A stretch of 64,000 bases of DNA from Clavelina lepadiformis (lineage: Eukaryota > Chordata > Ascidiacea > Aplousobranchia > Clavelinidae), in NCBI RefSeq assembly GCF_947623445.1, contig NC_135240.1:21886001-21950000 (forward strand), written 5' to 3'. The translations under genes and the position numbers were made by a program. Below the pieces are notes generated by a model. The model made no database searches. It was not told the origin of the DNA and saw nothing but the letters and a program-made list of their open reading frames with translations. Shown here in pieces: positions 60,386 to 64,000 of this stretch; the first letter of the stretch is position 1; each line of letters opens with the position of its first letter.

Positions 60386-61480
60386 GGGTTAAACAGGAGG
60401 TTGAGTGCAGTTTATAGCCAAAAAAGAAATATTGGTAGTTGTTGCGTTACTTGTTGTTCATTGTTATGCAATTAACATTGACGTAATTGTTGCATCACAC
60501 TTGTACGATGTTGCTGATGTTCAGTTCACCAGACTACAGACTAGAGCTGCTGTTCAGCCTATGTAAAACTAAAAAACCCAACAAGTGTTACGTCTTTGTT
60601 GTCCTCTTATTTGCAGAGATATCTTTTATTTAAAACAGTTTAGTTAAAAGTTTCGATAACACAGCTCATGTCTAGAGCTCCAATGTAGAATGACCATGGC
60701 TATTTGAAGGACACAGGTCGAAAAGACACCAGTGCTCAATCAAACATAGAAAGGCGTAATCGGCCGCAAGGGAAAACGCAACGAACCACAGAGCAAAAAC
60801 ACGTGTAGCACAAGTGTGAAAAAACTGTATTGTTTATGATTGAAAACGTTTTTATGCTTAATTCAAAAAGAAAATTCTCGCAAGCTTGCTTGCAGTCCGT
60901 CCGGCAAAATATAATTTTTCTGATGTTGTCTTTGTGTAGTTTGATTGTTCCGGTGTAAATACACTTACGAGTTTGCTTTATTTTATCGCCTGTGAAGTTG
61001 CTCTGTTATGATCACTCAAGCGTCACGCGTGCTTGCACAGACGATATGGCAAAGTTATAGTTACTTGCATGTTGCAGGCCTTTGGCGCCAGAATGACAAA
61101 CATTGAAATTTAGATTTCAATCAGAACCAAAAGTATCATCCGCGCAAAATCTTCAATTAAACGTTTCGATGTATTTTTGTACACAATAATCGGGAGAACT
61201 TAATTTTGTTTGGTTGGTCACGGTCTACTGACCCTCAGCAAACACAGAAATATGCTATATCAGTCATTGCAGCCTTTGCCACATGGTGGTCGATTGCTTG
61301 CAACGTTGTGTGGTTAGCAAAGGCATATAGGCACATAGGCAAACACACAGTGTTTACTTTATTTCAGCTATGGGTAGATCAGCAGTTATTCAAAGAAATG
61401 TTACACTAAGTGCCACAAATCATGACTGCAGCAAAATTAGACCATTTAGTTTAATCACAAGGTAAGAAGGTAACTCATTT

Positions 61481-61725
61481 ATCGAAGTGACTATTTCACC
61501 GTAAGTAGGTCACGCAGCCTGTTGTTGAAGACAGGCGGTTAGATTAAGAGAAAGGTTATGCGAAAAGTTTTATTTAAGGTTTCATTGCAGTTAGATTTAG
61601 TTGAGAAGGTAGATTTAGGTTACTACTTCATAACATTTAAGTTAGGTTAAAAAGAAGCTGTGAAAACTAGGTTCGAAAGACACGACCTTTTCCGAATAAA
61701 TTGTGGAATTTATATTATAGGTCTG
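61481..61725. mobile_element. 245-bp MITE family, decayed copy
   Basis: It starts ATCGAAGTGACTATTTCACC and keeps the GTTAGGTTAAAAAGAA interior, but its right tip is worn. Same family and orientation as 29071-29314. Confidence 0.65.
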
Positions 61726-61826
61726 TAGGTGAGTCATGAAGTTTACGCGGTCTCAGAGCTATCGGAAATGTTTAAATCTCTTTGGTCGTGGTCGGTATGT
61801 GCGCACTGCATGTAAAAATTATATAG

Positions 61827-62074
61827 ATAGAATGACTATTTTACCGTAAGTAGATCACACCGCCTGTTATTAAAGAAAGGCGGTTAGGTTAGCAGAAAAG
61901 TCATGTAAAAAGTTAATTTTAGCTATTTTAGGTTTTATTGGAATTAAATTCAGATTACAAGGTAGATTTAGGTTAGGTTTATTTTACTATGTTATAACAT
62001 TTAGGTTAGGCTAACAAGAAACTGTGAAAATTAGCTTTGAACGCACGATTTTTTCCTGTGGAATAGTGGCAGCC
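61827..62074. mobile_element. 245-bp MITE family, fourth copy
   Basis: Begins AATGACTATTTTACCGTAAG and ends GTGGAATAGTGGCAGCC, with the interior GGCGGTTAGGTTAGCAG. It lies about 100 bp after the third copy, in the same orientation. The flanking duplication is no longer visible. Confidence 0.7.
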
Positions 62075-62763
62075 AAAACTACACCGTATATAGGTATTAT
62101 CTTGCATTGAACATGGGCTCATTCTTTAATTCAAAATTCGCTATCGTTTATTCATTTAGCACAAGAATTTGAGAGCCCTAAGGCCACACGTTTCGGAGAA
62201 GGAACGATTTTGCTAACTACTTTGATAAACTAACTAAACTTACGCTTCCTGTGCTTCACATCCAGCGTGCACGCTTAGGTGTAGCGAAATGTGGAACACT
62301 TTGTAACTTGAAAATTAACACGGAGCGTAGTAACAGTCGGTAGCTTCTGTAATTGTAGCACATCAACATCACATCGATTGGTTGTGCGAATAGACATAGT
62401 GCAATCCGGAAATAATGCGAATTCAACATGTAATTTCAACTTTGGTTTGGCGACCGTACTAATTAGTAACCTTTCCGCTTTTTAGCACCACAGTTATCAA
62501 CATCTAAACCCCTTTAAGCGACTGGAGCTTTGCCGTTTTTCCCACGTTTGTTGATTATTTGTAAGTATACTACTGACCATAGTAAACCGCTAAGCACAAT
62601 ACTTTTCGTTACCCGCGGTCAACCGGAAAAGAAATGACACCATGATACAACTTTGACTCCTTGAATAGCCACAGTTGCGAGCAGTTAATGGAATGTTACC
62701 TTCGGTGATTTTACAGTATCCAACAAATACTACTATATCTTCTTACTTCTGTATTTTGATTAC

Positions 62764-62765
62764 AG
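62764..62765 (+). promoter_or_regulatory. candidate splice acceptor in the RGN 5' UTR
   Basis: A pyrimidine-rich tract ending TTTTGATTACAG stands about 38 nt before the RGN start codon. It could end a 5' UTR intron, or be a spliced-leader acceptor if the organism trans-splices. This is a sequence-pattern inference only. Confidence 0.35.
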
Positions 62766-62803
62766 GAAGAACTCATAAGCTGTAGGCAACATAATCCACC
62801 ATC

Positions 62804-64000
62804 ATGTCTCCAAAGGTACAATTAGTTCATAAAACAGAATGTGGAATCGGAGAAGGCCCTCACTGGGACGATTTGACCAACACACTTTTGTATGTTGACA
62901 TTCCTGCGTCTTTGGTATACCGTTGGGATCCAGTCACAAGTCAACTGAAATCGTGTGTCGTAAAAGGTCTTTTTACCAATATTTTCGGGTCTGTTTGCGT
63001 AGATTGCGAAAGAATGGCGATCGATTAACTGTAGTTTTGTAGATCGTAGTGTCGGGGCAGTGGTGCCACGAAAGAAGGGTGGCCTTGTCGTAGCGGCGGG
63101 TCACAGATTTGCCTTTCTTGACGAGACCACGGGGGAAATGGAAACTATCCAAGAATGCAATAAAGAGTTTCCACACAGTCGTTTTAACGACGGCAAATGC
63201 GATCCTGCTGGAAGGTTTTGGGCCGGTAAGCTGTAGCTCCAACTGTAGCTTTCCTAAGTGATTTGACATTGACTTCGGCATTACTTCAACTATGGATATT
63301 GTTGACAATTTATGTATTATTGTCATATTTTACTTCATAGGAACGATGGGTTTGGAACAGAAACCAGCCCATCCCAGACCAAAAGAAGGTTCCCTCTACT
63401 GCCTGGATAATGATCATTCCGTAAAGAAGACGGTTTCTCCAGTTGACATTTCCAATGGGCTTTCATGGAGCCATGATAAGCGGACTATGTATTACTGTGA
63501 TACCTTAAGAGTAAGAAAGGGGTTTTCTTTTCGCCTGTCAATCCCGTCCTCATGCTCTTTCCAGCAGAGCTCTGATCATTTTTATTGACAATGAAGTTGA
63601 AAGCTCATTATTAATATTATTATTAATCAAACGGTTACTGCATTCTCCTCTCCATGAATTAATTTCAATTTAAGTTGTTATAATACTTATAATCGTTTAT
63701 TAACTCTTTCTTTTTAGTTCACTATCGATGCATACGACTACGATATAACCACGGGCAATATTAGCAACATGCGGGAAGTGTGCCATTTCGATCGGAATAC
63801 TGATGGTTTTCCTGATGGTCATGCGATTGATGTCGATGGAAATTTATGGGTGGCCATGTTTTCAACTAGTTTAATACTAAAATTGGATCCTAGAACGGGT
63901 ATTTTTTAAATCACTATAAAACGTAAAAACTGCTCCTGGTATAACTTAAAATCTTATTTAATATAGAGAATTCACCAAAAAAAATCTTCCCGTGAAGAAA
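62804..64000 (+). CDS. RGN: regucalcin / SMP-30 gluconolactonase, 5' part
   Basis: Regucalcin is a cytosolic six-bladed beta-propeller lactonase using a divalent metal; gluconolactone is the classic substrate. Exons: 62804-62966, 63043-63225, 63341-63510, 63718-63898 and from 63969 past the window end. Start MSPKVQLVHK is followed by ECGIGEGPHW, whose Glu17 matches the metal ligand Glu18 of human RGN. RFNDGKCDPAGRFWAGTM holds the Asn103 equivalent, DISNGLSWS the Asn154 equivalent and FPDGHAIDVDGNLWVA the Asp204 equivalent, so all four metal-site residues are present. The last exon reads EFTKKNLPVKK if the second of two adjacent AG acceptors is used. The 3' part lies outside the window. Confidence 0.93.

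Larger units (their letters stand above)
59248..62803. other. intergenic region CATSPER4 / RGN
   Basis: About 3.6 kb holding the partial hAT relative and two MITE copies listed separately. A 67-codon frame at 61206-61409 looks random. I recognise no further gene. Confidence 0.4.

Overview
This window is animal nuclear DNA. It is AT-rich, its genes are split by short GT-AG introns, and it carries canonical eukaryotic tRNAs and many cut-and-paste transposon relics. The gene set (TFAP4, BBS7, cytosolic LARS1, INTS12, a single TRPC3/6/7-type channel, CATSPER4, regucalcin), the compact introns and the chordate-like protein sequences suggest an invertebrate deuterostome. A tunicate (ascidian) is my best guess, but it is an inference and not proved by the sequence.

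Layout. TFAP4 (890-4380, +) and BBS7 (4716-12668, -) converge tail to tail 335 bp apart. BBS7, LARS1 (14606-28709, -), INTS12 (30857-32786, -) and TRPC (38515-48675, -) follow one another on the minus strand. CATSPER4 (51470-59247, +) diverges from TRPC. The 5' part of regucalcin (62804 to the window end, +) closes the window. A back-to-back initiator tRNA-Met / tRNA-His pair (30028-30177, +) lies between LARS1 and INTS12. I rebuilt exons by hand from splice sites, codon phase and remembered family sequences. The summed phases close, giving about 738 aa for BBS7, 1185 for LARS1, 439 for INTS12, 917 for TRPC and 490 for CATSPER4, all near the usual vertebrate lengths.

Between the exons lie many DNA transposons. 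At least six hAT-type elements have clear terminal inverted repeats with 8-bp target duplications. A mariner with D,D34D motifs is split by one of these hATs. A CACTG-ended element carries a 251-codon ORF. A 245-bp MITE family occurs four times, once split by a hAT. There are also a possible pogo-like element, tRNA-derived SINE-like pieces, a 375-bp A/T microsatellite and a roughly 145-bp tandem array with a CTCF-like core motif.

The genes do not form one pathway. They serve transcription (TFAP4, INTS12), translation (LARS1, tRNAs), cilium and sperm flagellum (BBS7, CATSPER4), calcium entry (TRPC, CATSPER4) and lactone/calcium metabolism (RGN). No new multi-gene system stands out. The most noteworthy signals are the tRNA pair without a terminator between its members, the nested transposons, the unclassified MITE family and the CTCF-like array.
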